Source: Streptomyces sp. HPF1205 (GTDB taxonomy: Bacteria > Actinomycetota > Actinomycetes > Streptomycetales > Streptomycetaceae). Taken from it: a DNA stretch of 64,000 bases. Position 1 is the first letter of the stretch. Each line of letters begins with the position of its first letter. Both the position numbers and the translations under genes were made by a program. The stretch spans positions 1 through 64,000 of the forward strand of contig NZ_JAINVH010000031.1 in the NCBI RefSeq assembly GCF_020400825.1, given 5' to 3'. Below, piece after piece: positions 24,895-33,541 of this stretch. Under the pieces are notes generated by a model that was given only the letters and a program-made list of their open reading frames with translations, was not told the origin of the DNA and searched no databases.

Positions 24895-26285
24895 TGGTCC
24901 TCACGGTCGCCGCGCGAACCGCTCCGCCCGCCGCCGGGTGGCGGCGCGGGTCGGCCGCAAGGCGGCTGGCGCCGCTGCTGCCCGCGCTGGCCACCGTTCT
25001 CCTGCTGGCCGCGCCTATTGCGCCGGGCGACGTCAATGCGGCGGGCAAGGTCGCCCCCGCCGACGCCGCCTCCGCCGTCCTCGTCCTGACCTGCGCGGTA
25101 CGCCTGGTCCGCGCGCGTCGGCAGCCCGTGCTCACCGCCCGGGCGGCGGCGCTCCTCGGCGCGCCCCTCATCGGTTTCGCCGCCTCCGCGGTCACGTCGC
25201 CGGCCCCCGGCCTCGGGGCCGCGGGTTTCGTGCGGTACGCCCAGGTGTTCGTGCTCGTGCCGGTGGCCGTAGTGCTCTCGCTGCGCGATCGGCGCGACGC
25301 CGGGGTGCTCGCGGGCACGGTGGTCGTCCTCGCCCTCCTCCAGGGCGCGGTCGGCACCTGGCAGTACGCCACCGGCACCGGTGCCTCGTACATGGGCCGC
25401 GACGTCAGGGCGGTCGGCACCTTCGGGCCCTCGGACATCATGGGCATGGCGACCGTGGTGGCCTACGGGCTGGTGATCGCCGCCGGTTACGCGCTGGCGC
25501 CCGAGGGGCGTGCGCGGGCGCGCTGGGTCGGGCCGGCGGCAGCGGTGTGCGCCGGCGCGCTCCTCGTACCCCTGGCCGTCTCCTTCAGCCGCGGCACATG
25601 GATCGCCACGGCCGTCGCCTGCGCCGCCGTGATCCCCCTGGCGGGGCGGCGCCGGGCGGGACGCGTCCTCGCCGTCCTCGGCATGTGCGCCGTGCTGCTG
25701 GTCGGCGGCTTCGGCGCCGGCTCCCGGCTCATCGGCGACCGGGTGGCGAGCATCGCCGCGGTCACCGACGCGCCCGACCATTCCGTCACCGACCGCTACG
25801 CCCTGTGGAGCGCCGCCCTGTCGATGTGGCGCGAGCACCCCGCCCTGGGCGTCGGCCTCAAGCGCTTCCCCGCGGAGCGCGACGCGCACGCCCCTTTGGC
25901 GCTGTCCTCCGCGAGCGACACGGAGGGCGCGGGCCAGTCCTTCGTCCGCGAGCCGCTGCTGTCGCCGCACAACATGTACCTGCTCGCCCTGGCGGAACAG
26001 GGCCTGGTGGGCTGCGCCCTGCTCACCGGGTCGTGGGCGGGGCTGCTGGCGCTTGCCGCCACCCGCCTGGCGCCCACCCGGCGCCGCTCCCCCATGAGCT
26101 CGCGCCCCGGCGTCGGCCTGGCCGCCGTCGGGCTGCTGGTGTGGACCTGCGTCGACTTCCTCTACGCGGACATCGGCGGTCCCGCCACCGTCCTGACCGC
26201 CGTGGTCCTCGGGCTCGCCGCCTGGTGGGCGCTTCACCCGGAAGAGGGCCGGGAACAGGGCCCCGCCGACGGGCGTGGGCGGTGA
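24894..26285 (+). CDS. O-antigen ligase/polymerase (Wzy_C) family membrane protein
   Basis: A 463-residue polytopic protein with about 11 hydrophobic segments. The central SFSRGTWIATAVACAAV carries the conserved Arg of the Wzy_C family. A large external loop (about 280-365) contains DRYALWSAALSMWREHPAL, then GVGLKRFP, then LSPHNMYLLALAEQGLVG, with the conserved His. Such proteins polymerise or ligate lipid-linked repeat units outside the membrane; with the neighbouring flippase it is most likely the Wzy polymerase. It is coupled to both neighbours by overlapping codons. The C-terminal ~18 residues are hydrophilic Gly/Arg. Confidence 0.85.
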   Translation: MVLTVAARTAPPAAGWRRGSAARRLAPLLPALATVLLLAAPIAPGDVNAAGKVAPADAASAVLVLTCAVRLVRARRQPVLTARAAALLGAPLIGFAASAVTSPAPGLGAAGFVRYAQVFVLVPVAVVLSLRDRRDAGVLAGTVVVLALLQGAVGTWQYATGTGASYMGRDVRAVGTFGPSDIMGMATVVAYGLVIAAGYALAPEGRARARWVGPAAAVCAGALLVPLAVSFSRGTWIATAVACAAVIPLAGRRRAGRVLAVLGMCAVLLVGGFGAGSRLIGDRVASIAAVTDAPDHSVTDRYALWSAALSMWREHPALGVGLKRFPAERDAHAPLALSSASDTEGAGQSFVREPLLSPHNMYLLALAEQGLVGCALLTGSWAGLLALAATRLAPTRRRSPMSSRPGVGLAAVGLLVWTCVDFLYADIGGPATVLTAVVLGLAAWWALHPEEGREQGPADGRGR

Positions 26286-28093
26286 CGGACGTGACGGACG
26301 TGACCACCGCGACCGCCACCAGGCAGCGAGGACTGGCGTCGGCCGTCCGCCGCGCCACCGCGCCCCATGGAGCCGCCCGCGCCGCGGGCGTCACGGCCGC
26401 GCTCACGGCGGCCGGCTCGTTGCTGGGGCTCGCGCGCGACCAGAGCGTCGCCCACCTCTTCGGCGCGGGGGCCGAGAGCGACGCCTTCCTGGTGGCCTGG
26501 ACTGTGCCCGAGGTGGCGGCGACGGTCCTGATCGAGGACGCGATGGCGCTGGTGATGGTGCCCGCCTTCAGCGTGGTGGCGTCCCGGGGCGGGGAGGTGC
26601 GGGATCTGGTGCGCGCCACCTTGCCGCGTCTGCTCGTGCTGCTCGGGATCGCAACGGGGGCGCTCGCCGCGGGTGCGCCCTGTTTCGTACGCCTCCTGGC
26701 GCCCGGTATCGCCGACCCGGCGGCAGCGGTGGCCTGCACCCGGCTCACGGCCGCCGCCGTCCTCACCTTCGGCGTGGCCGGCTACCTCAGCGCCGCCCTG
26801 CGCGCCCATCGCCGCTTCGTCCCGCCCGCCGCCGTCTACGTCGCCTACAACGCGGGCATCGTCGCCACCATGCTGGCCTTCCACGGCCGGTTCGGGGTGC
26901 GGGCGGCCGCCGCGGGAGTGGCGGCGGGCGGCCTGCTGATGGTCGCCGTCCAACTCCCCTCGGCGGTAGCGGTCCTGCGCGATTCGTCGCCCATGTGCCT
27001 GCCCCGGCCCGGCCGCGACCCAGGCGACCGGGCCGCGTGGGCCCCCGGCACCCCGTACGACCCGGGTCACCGGAACGACCCGGGTCACCGGAACGACTCG
27101 GGCGGTCCGCGCGACCCGAACGATCCCCGCAACGCAAAGGACGCGCACGGTCCGCGTGCCGCCGGCGCCCTCGCGCTCCTTGCCGCGCCCGTCCTCCTCT
27201 TCACCCTCGCCCGCCAGTCCCAGGTCCTGCTGGAACGCTTCTTCGCCGCCCCCCTGCCGCCCGGCGCCATCTCCCACCTCAACTACGCCCAGAAGGTCGC
27301 CCAACTGCCCATGGCGGCCTCCCTCATGATGTGCACGGTCACCTTTCCCTCCGTGTCCCGTGCCCTTGCCGCGGGTGACCGCGCGAAGGCGCGGCAGCGC
27401 GTGGAACGCGACCTGACGCTCGCCTGTGTCGTCGTCCTGCTCGGCGCCGCCTTCGTCATCGCCTGCGCCCCGAGGATCGTGCAGCTCCTCTTCCAGCGCG
27501 GCCGGTTCGACGCGGGCGACACCGCCGCGACCGCGGCCGTGATGCGGGTGTACGCGCTCGGCCTGCTCGGCCAGACCCTGGTGGGCGCGCTGGTCCGGCC
27601 GTACTTCTCCGTCCGGAGGCCGACCTGGTATCCGGCCGCGGCCATGGCCGCGGGTCTGGCCGTCACCGCTGCCGTGGACGCGATCGGGGTTCGCCCGTGG
27701 GGCGTCTACGGGATCGCGGCGGGCAACGCGGCGGGAATCACCATGACCGCCGCCTTGTTGCTGCGCGCCCTGGGCGCCCACGCGGTCGCCGTACGGCTGC
27801 GGGTGATGGCTCCGCGTCTGTGCCGCGTCCTGCTCGCCGCCGCGGCGGCCACTGCCACGGGATGGGCCCTCGCGGACGCGCTCGGGGATCCTCTGGCCGC
27901 GACGGGCGCCTGCGCCCTTGCGGTGCCGGCCGCATTCGCCGCGACCGCCGCGGCGGCCCGTCACGGCGTACGCGGCCCCCTCCGGCCCCTCCGTCCCCTC
28001 CGGCCGCGCCGCATCCGTACCGAGACCGAACCGGCCGCCTCCCCGCCCGGCGGCCCCATCCGCTTCCGCAGCCGCCCGGAGGGCCGCCCATGA
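26282..28093 (+). CDS. MurJ/Wzx-like lipid-linked oligosaccharide flippase
   Basis: A 603-residue MOP-superfamily protein of the MurJ (MviN) family with ~14 membrane helices. Family blocks: LTAAGSLLGLARDQSVAHLFG (43-63, first helix), AFLVAWTVPE, RRFVPPAAVYVAYNAG, SHLNYAQKVAQLPMA, VTFPSVSRALA, QLLFQRGRFDAGDT. In this operon it probably moves the polyprenyl-linked repeat unit across the membrane (the Wzx role) and not peptidoglycan precursor. A hydrophilic insert at 236-292 contains DPGHRN repeats, lengthening a loop between helices. GTG 26282 overlaps the previous stop. Confidence 0.85.
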   Translation: MTDVTDVTTATATRQRGLASAVRRATAPHGAARAAGVTAALTAAGSLLGLARDQSVAHLFGAGAESDAFLVAWTVPEVAATVLIEDAMALVMVPAFSVVASRGGEVRDLVRATLPRLLVLLGIATGALAAGAPCFVRLLAPGIADPAAAVACTRLTAAAVLTFGVAGYLSAALRAHRRFVPPAAVYVAYNAGIVATMLAFHGRFGVRAAAAGVAAGGLLMVAVQLPSAVAVLRDSSPMCLPRPGRDPGDRAAWAPGTPYDPGHRNDPGHRNDSGGPRDPNDPRNAKDAHGPRAAGALALLAAPVLLFTLARQSQVLLERFFAAPLPPGAISHLNYAQKVAQLPMAASLMMCTVTFPSVSRALAAGDRAKARQRVERDLTLACVVVLLGAAFVIACAPRIVQLLFQRGRFDAGDTAATAAVMRVYALGLLGQTLVGALVRPYFSVRRPTWYPAAAMAAGLAVTAAVDAIGVRPWGVYGIAAGNAAGITMTAALLLRALGAHAVAVRLRVMAPRLCRVLLAAAAATATGWALADALGDPLAATGACALAVPAAFAATAAAARHGVRGPLRPLRPLRPRRIRTETEPAASPPGGPIRFRSRPEGRP

Positions 28094-28884
28094 CAGAGGT
28101 GCGCCGCGCGCCCTGGACGCTGATGTACCACTCCGTCGACGACAGCCGGGAGGACCCCTATCTGCTCACGGTCACCCCGCGCCGGTTGGCCCGCCACCTG
28201 GCGTGGCTGACGGACCGGGGGCTGAGGGGCGTGGGAGTGGGCGAGTTGCTGCGCGCCATGGCCGACGGCACGGCACGGCGGCTGGTCGGTCTCACCTTCG
28301 ACGACGGTTACGACGACTTCCGCCGCGCCGCCCTGCCCCTGCTGCTGCGGCACGGCCACAGCGCGACCGTGTTCGTCCTCCCCGGCCGCCTGGGCGGCGA
28401 GAACGCCTGGGACGCGCGCGGCCCGCGCAAGCGCCTCGTGGACGCCGCCGGACTGCGGGAGATCACCGCGGCGGGCATGGAGATCGGCTCGCACGGGCTG
28501 CTCCACCGCGACCTGACCGCCGTTCACGCGGTCACCCTTCTCGCGGAGGTGCGCGGCAGTCGCCGCCGCCTGGAAGACCTCACCGGCGCCGCCCCGGCGG
28601 GCTTCTGCTACCCGTACGGCGCGGTCGACACAAGGGCGCTGCTGGCCGTACGGGACGCCGGCTACGAGTACGCCTGCGCGGTCGATCCCGGGCCGCTGGC
28701 GTGCCGCTACGCGCTGCCCCGCACGTACGCGGGGCAGGCCGACACCGGGCTGCGGCTGCGTGCCAAGCGGCTGCGCCACCGCGCCCGCCGCTCCCTGCTG
28801 CCCGACCACCCGTGGGCGGCGCCTATGCCGCGACCCCCCGAGGAAGCACCGGACCTGCCCGTTCTCCCAGGAGGCGACACATGA
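28090..28884 (+). CDS. Polysaccharide deacetylase (NodB/CE4 family)
   Basis: A 264-residue carbohydrate esterase. TFDDGYDD (69-76) supplies the catalytic base and metal-ligand Asp71/Asp72. SHGLLHRDLT holds metal ligands His135 and His139. FCYPYGAVD is the third motif. It would remove N- or O-acetyl groups from sugars of the polysaccharide. No signal peptide is seen, so it may act on cytoplasmic lipid-linked units or be exported another way. Both gene junctions are ATGA overlaps. Some cysteines and the Arg-rich tail are not family features. Confidence 0.88.
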   Translation: MTEVRRAPWTLMYHSVDDSREDPYLLTVTPRRLARHLAWLTDRGLRGVGVGELLRAMADGTARRLVGLTFDDGYDDFRRAALPLLLRHGHSATVFVLPGRLGGENAWDARGPRKRLVDAAGLREITAAGMEIGSHGLLHRDLTAVHAVTLLAEVRGSRRRLEDLTGAAPAGFCYPYGAVDTRALLAVRDAGYEYACAVDPGPLACRYALPRTYAGQADTGLRLRAKRLRHRARRSLLPDHPWAAPMPRPPEEAPDLPVLPGGDT

Positions 28885-30251
28885 AAGTCCTGCACATCAT
28901 CACCGGGTTGGGGATCGGCGGCGCCGAGCAGCAATTGCGGCTGCTGCTGCGGCACCTGCCGGCGGACTGCGAGGTGGTGACGCTGACCAATCCAGGGCCG
29001 CTGGCCGACGCCATCCGGGCCGACGGCGTCCCCGTCACCCATCTGGGCATGTCCGGCAACCGCGACCTGACCGCGCTGCCCCGGCTGGCCGCGCACATCA
29101 GGGCGGGCCGCTACGACGTCGTGCACACGCACCTGTACCGCGCCTGCGTGTACGGGCGCCTGGCCGCCCGCCTGGCCGGAGTCAGGGCGGTCGTCGCCAC
29201 CGAGCACTCCCTGGGCGCGACCCAGATGGAGGGACGCCCGCTCGGCCGCGGCACCCGCGCCCTGTACCGGGCGACGGAAAGGCTCGGCAAGGGGACCCTC
29301 GCGGTGTCCGACACGGTCGCTCACCGGCTGGACGCCTGGGGCATCCCCGGCGGGCGCATCCACGTCGCGCCCAATGGCATCGAACTGGACCGGTTCCGCT
29401 TCTCCGAGACCGCCCGCGCCGCCACCAGGCTGCGGCTGGACCTTCCCGCGCACGCCTTCGTCGTCGGCGGAGTCGGCCGGTTCGTCAAGGCCAAACGGTA
29501 CGACGTCCTCGTCCGGGCGGTCGCCGCGATTCCCGGGGCCCATCTGCTGCTGGCCGGCGACGGGCCCGAGGAGGTCATGCTGCTGCGGCAGATGCACGAA
29601 CTCGGCATCGCCGGCCGGGCCAGGGTCGCCGACCCCGGCGGCCACGAGGTGCCCGACCTCCTGGCCGCCATGGACCTGTTCGTCTCCCCGTCCCAGGAGG
29701 AGTCGTTCGGGCTGGCGGTGGTCGAAGCCCTGGCCGCCGGACTGCCCGCGCTCTATGTGTCGTGCCCGGCTGTGGAGGACCTGTCCCCGGCGGCCGTGCC
29801 CGGGGCCGTGCGGGTCCCGGCGGACCCCCGGCCGGACGAGCCCGGGGGCCTGGAACAGGGCCACGACCAGGGCCAGGAGGGGCGGCGGGACGGGGACGAG
29901 CAGCCGCGACGGCGGGGGGCGGGGGAAGGCCGGGCGGACCGGCCGGCAAGCGGAGCCGCCCCGCACCTCGAAGCCGCGATCCGCGCCCGGGTGGCGGCCG
30001 GTCCGAACCGGCTGCCGGTGCCGGCGGCTCTGCACCGCTACGACATCGCACGCACCGCGCGCGGCGTGATGGCCGTCTACACCGAGGCGCTGGCGGCGGG
30101 CGGACGGTTCCGGCACCGCCCCGCCATCGTGCCCCCGCCGCCCATCGTGCCCGCGCCTGCCTCCGAGCGGGTCGGGCCGGCCGCCGCGGCGAGCGCCGTG
30201 TCCGTTCCCGGCCCCACCCCCGCGTCCCCGGCCCGGCCGGTCGAGAAATGA
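28881..30251 (+). CDS. GT4 glycosyltransferase
   Basis: A 456-residue GT-B enzyme. The N-terminus MKVLHIITGLGIGGAEQQLR is classic for GT4. VVHTHLYRACVYGRLAARL, VAPNGIELDRF, GGVGRFVKAKRYDVLVRA and the E-x7-E region SPSQEESFGLAVVEALAAG follow. A charged low-complexity segment of ~50 residues (about 315-365) interrupts the end of the second domain, and the last ~60 residues are Pro/Ala-rich. It probably adds a second sugar of the repeat unit. The RBS GGAGG lies 8 bp upstream, inside the deacetylase gene, and the start overlaps its stop. Confidence 0.88.
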   Translation: MKVLHIITGLGIGGAEQQLRLLLRHLPADCEVVTLTNPGPLADAIRADGVPVTHLGMSGNRDLTALPRLAAHIRAGRYDVVHTHLYRACVYGRLAARLAGVRAVVATEHSLGATQMEGRPLGRGTRALYRATERLGKGTLAVSDTVAHRLDAWGIPGGRIHVAPNGIELDRFRFSETARAATRLRLDLPAHAFVVGGVGRFVKAKRYDVLVRAVAAIPGAHLLLAGDGPEEVMLLRQMHELGIAGRARVADPGGHEVPDLLAAMDLFVSPSQEESFGLAVVEALAAGLPALYVSCPAVEDLSPAAVPGAVRVPADPRPDEPGGLEQGHDQGQEGRRDGDEQPRRRGAGEGRADRPASGAAPHLEAAIRARVAAGPNRLPVPAALHRYDIARTARGVMAVYTEALAAGGRFRHRPAIVPPPPIVPAPASERVGPAAAASAVSVPGPTPASPARPVEK

Positions 30252-30937
30252 GCAGCGGCATGAACACCGTCACCTCGGTCGAGTCCATCACTCCTGCCGC
30301 CGGGTCCGGCGGCGGGCGCGTCCCGGGGCGCGGCCCGCACAGGCGGCTGCCGCGCCGGCTGCCGGTCCCCGCGGGCATCTGCATCGGCCTGGCGGCGGGT
30401 CTCGGCTACGGCCTGGCGGCCACCCCGCAGTACACGGCCACCAGTTACGTCGTCGTCGTACCGCAGCACAGCGCGGACTCCGCCACCGCGCTGGGCTTCG
30501 CCCAGGCGTACGGACGGATCGTCACCGGGTCGGCGGTGCTGGCCGGTGCGCAGGCGACCTCGCGCATGGCCGTGTCCGACCTGAAGCCAAAGGTTGCCGC
30601 GCAGACATCACCGGACGCGCCGATGATCGCGGTCACTGGTACCGACGCGCGCGCCAAGGCCGCCGCCCGGATCGCCAACGCCGTCGCCCGGTCCCTGGCG
30701 GCCACCGGCAACCAGGACGCGGCCTCCACGGGGGTGCGACTGCTCGTGTTCTCCCCGGCCGCGACCCCCGCCGCCCCGTCCTCGCCCTCGGCCGCCCTGT
30801 CCGGCGCGGTCGGCGCGAGTGCGGGCGGCCTGCTGGGGGCGCTCGTCCTCCTCGTACGCCCCAAGGAGCGCGAGGAGCGGGCGGCCGCGGCCGGGGTGCC
30901 CGGCCAGGCGCAGGAAGCCGCGAGGGCGGCGGTGTGA
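30248..30937 (+). CDS. Wzz/Wzc-type chain-length determinant-like membrane protein, no kinase
   Basis: A 229-residue protein with two membrane helices at about 39-58 and 184-204 bracketing an extracytoplasmic alpha/beta domain. The domain starts ATPQYTATSYVVVVPQ and includes VTGTDARAKAAARIANAV, the usual polysaccharide co-polymerase pattern. It has no Walker motifs or Tyr cluster, so no BY-kinase is attached. It would set chain length with the Wzy-like protein. It is coupled by ATGA upstream and GTGA downstream. It is short for the family. Confidence 0.75.
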   Translation: MSSGMNTVTSVESITPAAGSGGGRVPGRGPHRRLPRRLPVPAGICIGLAAGLGYGLAATPQYTATSYVVVVPQHSADSATALGFAQAYGRIVTGSAVLAGAQATSRMAVSDLKPKVAAQTSPDAPMIAVTGTDARAKAAARIANAVARSLAATGNQDAASTGVRLLVFSPAATPAAPSSPSAALSGAVGASAGGLLGALVLLVRPKEREERAAAAGVPGQAQEAARAAV

Positions 30938-32265
30938 CCCTCGTGCCCAAGGCCGCCGCCCCCGGCCGGCCACCGGCGCCCGCTCCCGCCGGACTGACCG
31001 TCACCCTTTGCCGCGAGCCGGCGGAGTTCAGGGCGCTGGCGCCTCAATGGCGGCGGCTGCACGCGCGCTGCCCGTCGGCGACGCCCTTCCAGAGTCACGC
31101 CTGGCTGTACTCGTGGTGGCTCTCGTACGGCGTACGGGGGCGGCTGCGGGTGGTTCTGGTGCGCCGGGGGAGCGACCTCGTGGGAGCCGCGCCCATGATG
31201 CGCACGTACCGCCCGCTGCCGGCCCTGGTGCCGCTCGGCGGACGGATCACCGACTTCATGGACGTCCTCGCCGACGCTTCGTGTGCCGAGGAGGTGGCCG
31301 GGGCCCTCGCCGCCGGGCTGCGGCGGGCGGCGCGCGGGACCGTGATCGACCTGCGGGAGGTACGGGCGGGCGGCGCGGCGGAACTCGTCCACAGGCACTG
31401 GAGCGGGCCCAAGCGGCGGCTGGCCGACTCGATGTGCCTCGAACTGCCGGGACTGCCCATGGACGCGCTGATCGCCCGCCTCGGCAGCTCGCGCGGCCAG
31501 CGTGTCAGGTCGCTGCTGCGCAAGCTGGACGCGGCGGGCGTGGAGGAGCGCGAGGTCCCCGCGGCGGACGTGCCCGAGGCGGTGGCGACCATGCTGCGGC
31601 TGCACGCCCTGCAATGGCGGGGCCGCGGCCTGAACCCCGAACACCTGCGGCCTCGGTTCGCCACCCATCTGTCCCGCGCCGCGGCGGCGATGACGGCCGG
31701 CGGGGAAGCCGTCGTCACCGAGTTCAGCGTCGGCGGCGAGGTGGTCGCCGCCAACCTCACCGTCCTGTCACCCACCCTGACCGGCGGCTACCTCTACGGC
31801 GCCCACCCGGACCTGCGCGCCACCCGCGTCCACGTCGGCACCCTCCTGATGCGCCACGGCGTCCGCCACACAGCCGCGGCCGCCCGCGCCACCCTCAGCC
31901 TCCTGCGCGGCACCGAACCGTACAAGGCGCACTGGCGCCCCGCGGCGAGCACCAATCAGCGCCTTCTCCTCGCCACCCGGGCTGCGGCCCTCCCCCTGCT
32001 CCTCCACGCCGCCTTGGCCTCCCTGCGCGCCAAGGCGGCGGGCTCCCCCCGGCTGCGTAGGCTGCGCCACCGCGTGCGCGGGGCCCGCGGCGGCTCCCTC
32101 ACCGCCGATGCCGCGCCGCCACCCCAGCCCGCGAACCGGCCCGCGAACCGGCCCGCGAACCGGCCCGCGTCCCCGCCCGCCTCCCGGACAGCGCCGCCCG
32201 GTACACCGCCGACGACTCGGGATTGGCCCGGCACTGCCACACCCCGTGCGGGCAGTAGTCCGTGA
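30934..32265 (+). CDS. GNAT/FemAB-like acyltransferase (CelD/BcsL type) of the polysaccharide operon
   Basis: A 443-residue protein of the Acetyltransf_6 group, common in exopolysaccharide and cellulose loci. Hallmarks are the N-terminal PFQSHAWLYSWWLSYG, the middle QRVRSLLRKLDAAGVEEREV and TMLRLHALQWRGRG, and C-terminal AANLTVLSPTLTGGYLYGAH, then LLRGTEPYKAHWRP. It probably acylates sugar or amino-sugar residues. GTG 30934 overlaps the previous stop. The last ~55 residues are Pro/Ala/Asn repeats (PANR x3), encoded by a 12-bp repeat, and run antisense through the 3' end of the opposite GH26-like gene. Confidence 0.8.
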   Translation: MTLVPKAAAPGRPPAPAPAGLTVTLCREPAEFRALAPQWRRLHARCPSATPFQSHAWLYSWWLSYGVRGRLRVVLVRRGSDLVGAAPMMRTYRPLPALVPLGGRITDFMDVLADASCAEEVAGALAAGLRRAARGTVIDLREVRAGGAAELVHRHWSGPKRRLADSMCLELPGLPMDALIARLGSSRGQRVRSLLRKLDAAGVEEREVPAADVPEAVATMLRLHALQWRGRGLNPEHLRPRFATHLSRAAAAMTAGGEAVVTEFSVGGEVVAANLTVLSPTLTGGYLYGAHPDLRATRVHVGTLLMRHGVRHTAAAARATLSLLRGTEPYKAHWRPAASTNQRLLLATRAAALPLLLHAALASLRAKAAGSPRLRRLRHRVRGARGGSLTADAAPPPQPANRPANRPANRPASPPASRTAPPGTPPTTRDWPGTATPRAGSSP

Positions 32266-33160
32266 TGCTCTGGTACAGCGGCTTGTGCGCGGCGATCCAC
32301 GCCAGCATCAGCCGCATGTACCGCGGATCGTCACCGTTCCTGAACAGCCCCCATTCGGGGTACGAGGTCGCCTTGCGGTGCCGGGCGGCGAAGTCCACCT
32401 GCGCCTGGAGTCCGTACGGCTCGGTCACCTCGTCGTGGAACGACTCCCCGGGCGGCTGGTCGTAGGAGTCCATGCCGACGATGTCGACCGTGGCGTCGCC
32501 CGGGTAGCAGGCGGTCCAGGCGATCGCGTCCCGGCCGCGGTCGGGCGCGAAGTCGAACCGGAACCGCTGGCCGGGCACCGCCCGCATGGCGGCGACGATT
32601 CGCCTCCAGTACGTCCTCCAGCCGACCGGGTCGGGGGCGCAGCGGCTGGTGTAGGTGGTGCCGTTCATCTCCCAGCCGAGCACGATCACCGCGTCGGGCA
32701 CGCCGAGCCGGACCAGCCGCCGGGCGAGACGGGTGAAGTGCGCGTCGTTCGCGCCGCGCGCGCCGGCCCGGAGCAGGTCCCGCACCCGGGCGTCGGTGAG
32801 GCCGCCCTCGTTGTTCGCCTGCATCGGCACGTTGAGCACGAGCAGCCGGTCCGTCCTTGCGCGCCTCCACGCCGCCCAGGGCACCAGCTGTCCCCCGGCG
32901 CCCTCGACGCCGGACCAGCTGTCACCGGGCAGGTACGTGCGGCCCACGCGCATCTCCGCGCCGCCGAGCCACTTCTCCAGGGCGGCAATGCCGCGGACTC
33001 CGGCGGCGCCGGAGTCGGTGAACGCGCCCATCAGGGGCGCGCGGGCGTCCGCCGGGGGCGTGCCGCTGCCGAGCGCGGTACGGCCGGGCCCGGAGAGGGT
33101 GAGGGCGACAGCCGCCATGGCGGCGCCCGTACGTGCCCACCACAGGCGCCGGTCGGCCAT
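32099..33160 (-). CDS. Secreted GH26-like glycoside hydrolase
   Basis: A 353-residue exported protein from ATG 33160, preceded by AGAGGGAGAAACC. A signal peptide covers about the first 32 residues. The TIM-barrel domain resembles family 26 beta-mannanases: acid/base Glu164 in VLGWEMNGTTYTS and probable nucleophile Glu269 in SYPEWGLF, with DIVGMDSYDQP between. It may trim or depolymerise the polysaccharide made by the convergent operon. The C-terminus is an Arg/Ala/Gly-Ser repeat (AGSR x3) overlapping the other gene by 167 bp. The substrate is inferred only from family and neighbours. Confidence 0.82.
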   Translation of the reverse strand: MADRRLWWARTGAAMAAVALTLSGPGRTALGSGTPPADARAPLMGAFTDSGAAGVRGIAALEKWLGGAEMRVGRTYLPGDSWSGVEGAGGQLVPWAAWRRARTDRLLVLNVPMQANNEGGLTDARVRDLLRAGARGANDAHFTRLARRLVRLGVPDAVIVLGWEMNGTTYTSRCAPDPVGWRTYWRRIVAAMRAVPGQRFRFDFAPDRGRDAIAWTACYPGDATVDIVGMDSYDQPPGESFHDEVTEPYGLQAQVDFAARHRKATSYPEWGLFRNGDDPRYMRLMLAWIAAHKPLYQSITDYCPHGVWQCRANPESSAVYRAALSGRRAGTRAGSRAGSRAGSRAGVAARHRR

Positions 33161-33541
33161 GGTTTCTCCCTCTGTCGGATGTTCGCGGCATCGGATCTGT
33201 CGGAAGGTCCGATGTACCGGACGCACCGGACGGACGCACCGGACAGTCGTCAAGCACGCCTCCTGCCGTCCCGTGCCCGACCGGTCCGGACGCGAATCGG
33301 TACGTGTTTTCGTCCCATCCCTTCCCGTCGGGCGCCGCTTTCTGGCGTGCCGTCAGCAATTGGTGCCCCGGCCCGCGACAAACACCTGACGGTGTCACTC
33401 GGCTGGAGGAATTTGCGCGCAGCGCGGCCCGATTATCCGCTTCTGCTCACCCCTCCGGGCGCATGATGAGCGCGCCCCGGTGGAACCGGCCGCCCGTCGC
33501 GGGCGCCGCCGCGCGTGGGACGCGGCCGAAAGGAGTCCGGC
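33161..33541. other. Divergent promoter region between GH26-like gene and melC1
   Basis: A 381-bp spacer carrying start signals for both directions: AGAGGGAG for the left gene and GAAAGGAG for melC1. CACCTGACGGTG (33386-33397) is a small inverted repeat. No gene and no convincing -35/-10 pair is visible. Confidence 0.45.

Noticed and set aside
24938-26281. Upstream part of the long frame containing the flippase
   Set aside because: It is out of frame with the O-antigen ligase-like gene, which has clear membrane helices; the flippase begins at GTG 26282.
30248-30937. Wzc-type tyrosine kinase
   Set aside because: No Walker A/B motifs or C-terminal Tyr cluster; only the chain-length-determinant part is present.
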